Position numbers and translations under genes: made by a program
Origin: an uncultured Planctomycetota bacterium
GTDB lineage: Bacteria; Planctomycetota; SZUA-567; JAFGNG01
Direction of reading: 5' to 3'
Assembly: GCA_947311175.1 (NCBI GenBank)
Contig: CAMZKK010000174.1
Coordinates: 1 to 5,290 of the forward strand
Length of the DNA: 5,290 nucleotides
Shown: in pieces, positions 5,232 through 5,290 of the stretch
Numbering within the stretch: position 1 is the stretch's first letter
Layout: each line of letters begins with the position of its first letter
The notes under the pieces: generated by a model
The model's database searches: none
Seen by the model: only the letters and a program-made list of their open reading frames with translations
Told to the model about the DNA's origin: nothing

Positions 5232-5273
5232 TTTTTAATTTTTAATTTTTAATTGTTAATTGTTAATTGTTAT
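5232..5273. repeat. Tandem heptamer array, right arm of copy B
   Basis: Three TTTTTAA units, two TTGTTAA units and a final TTGTTAT form the reverse complement of the TTAAAAA/TTAACAA units seen at 2606-2647 and 5011-5087. Together with the left array it makes a long terminal inverted repeat around the core. About 17 bases of unassigned sequence follow to the window edge. Confidence 0.85.
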
Positions 5274-5290
5274 TAACCCCCCATAACATA

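Overview
This is an AT-rich bacterial window. All five protein genes I can support lie on the minus strand, so transcription runs from right to left. In transcription order they are lexA (4576-3959), recA (3905-2811), a HAD-superfamily phosphatase/phosphomutase (2233-1556), a type III pantothenate kinase coaX (1556-816), and the N-terminal part of an MnmE/TrmE-like GTPase (814 to the left edge). The GTPase is a divergent, compressed form resembling the MnmE-like proteins I associate with Planctomycetota. That, and the lexA operator type, suggest a low-GC member of the PVC group or a neighbouring phylum. This placement is inference and is weak.

Region by region: positions 1-2233 hold a tight three-gene operon, with a 1-nt stop/start overlap between the HAD gene and coaX and 1 nt between coaX and the GTPase. 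Positions 2234-2810 are non-coding and crowded with inverted repeats. They include a roughly 190-bp repeat element (copy A), a likely Rho-independent terminator for the recA transcript, a 7-bp tandem array and several palindromes. Positions 2811-4576 hold recA and lexA, 53 nt apart. Positions 4577-5290 hold no gene. The near part contains the lexA promoter with two palindromic operator candidates, the middle is featureless AT-rich DNA, and the far end has a second copy of the repeat element (copy B) between inverted arrays of TTAANAA heptamers.

How the genes work together: LexA and RecA are the repressor and the co-protease of the SOS DNA-damage response. The -10 (TATAAT) and -35 (TTTACA) of the lexA promoter are exactly 17 bp apart, and the 14-bp palindrome TGCTCAAATGAGCA fills that spacer. 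A second, near-identical box lies 33 bp upstream. No box is visible before recA, so recA is probably repressed and induced through the lexA promoter. The other three genes concern metabolism and translation: coenzyme A synthesis, a phosphatase of unknown substrate and, probably, tRNA wobble-uridine modification. They share an operon with no obvious functional link.

The most unusual material is the lexA operator arrangement and the two-copy structured repeat family. I see no complete new multi-protein system here.
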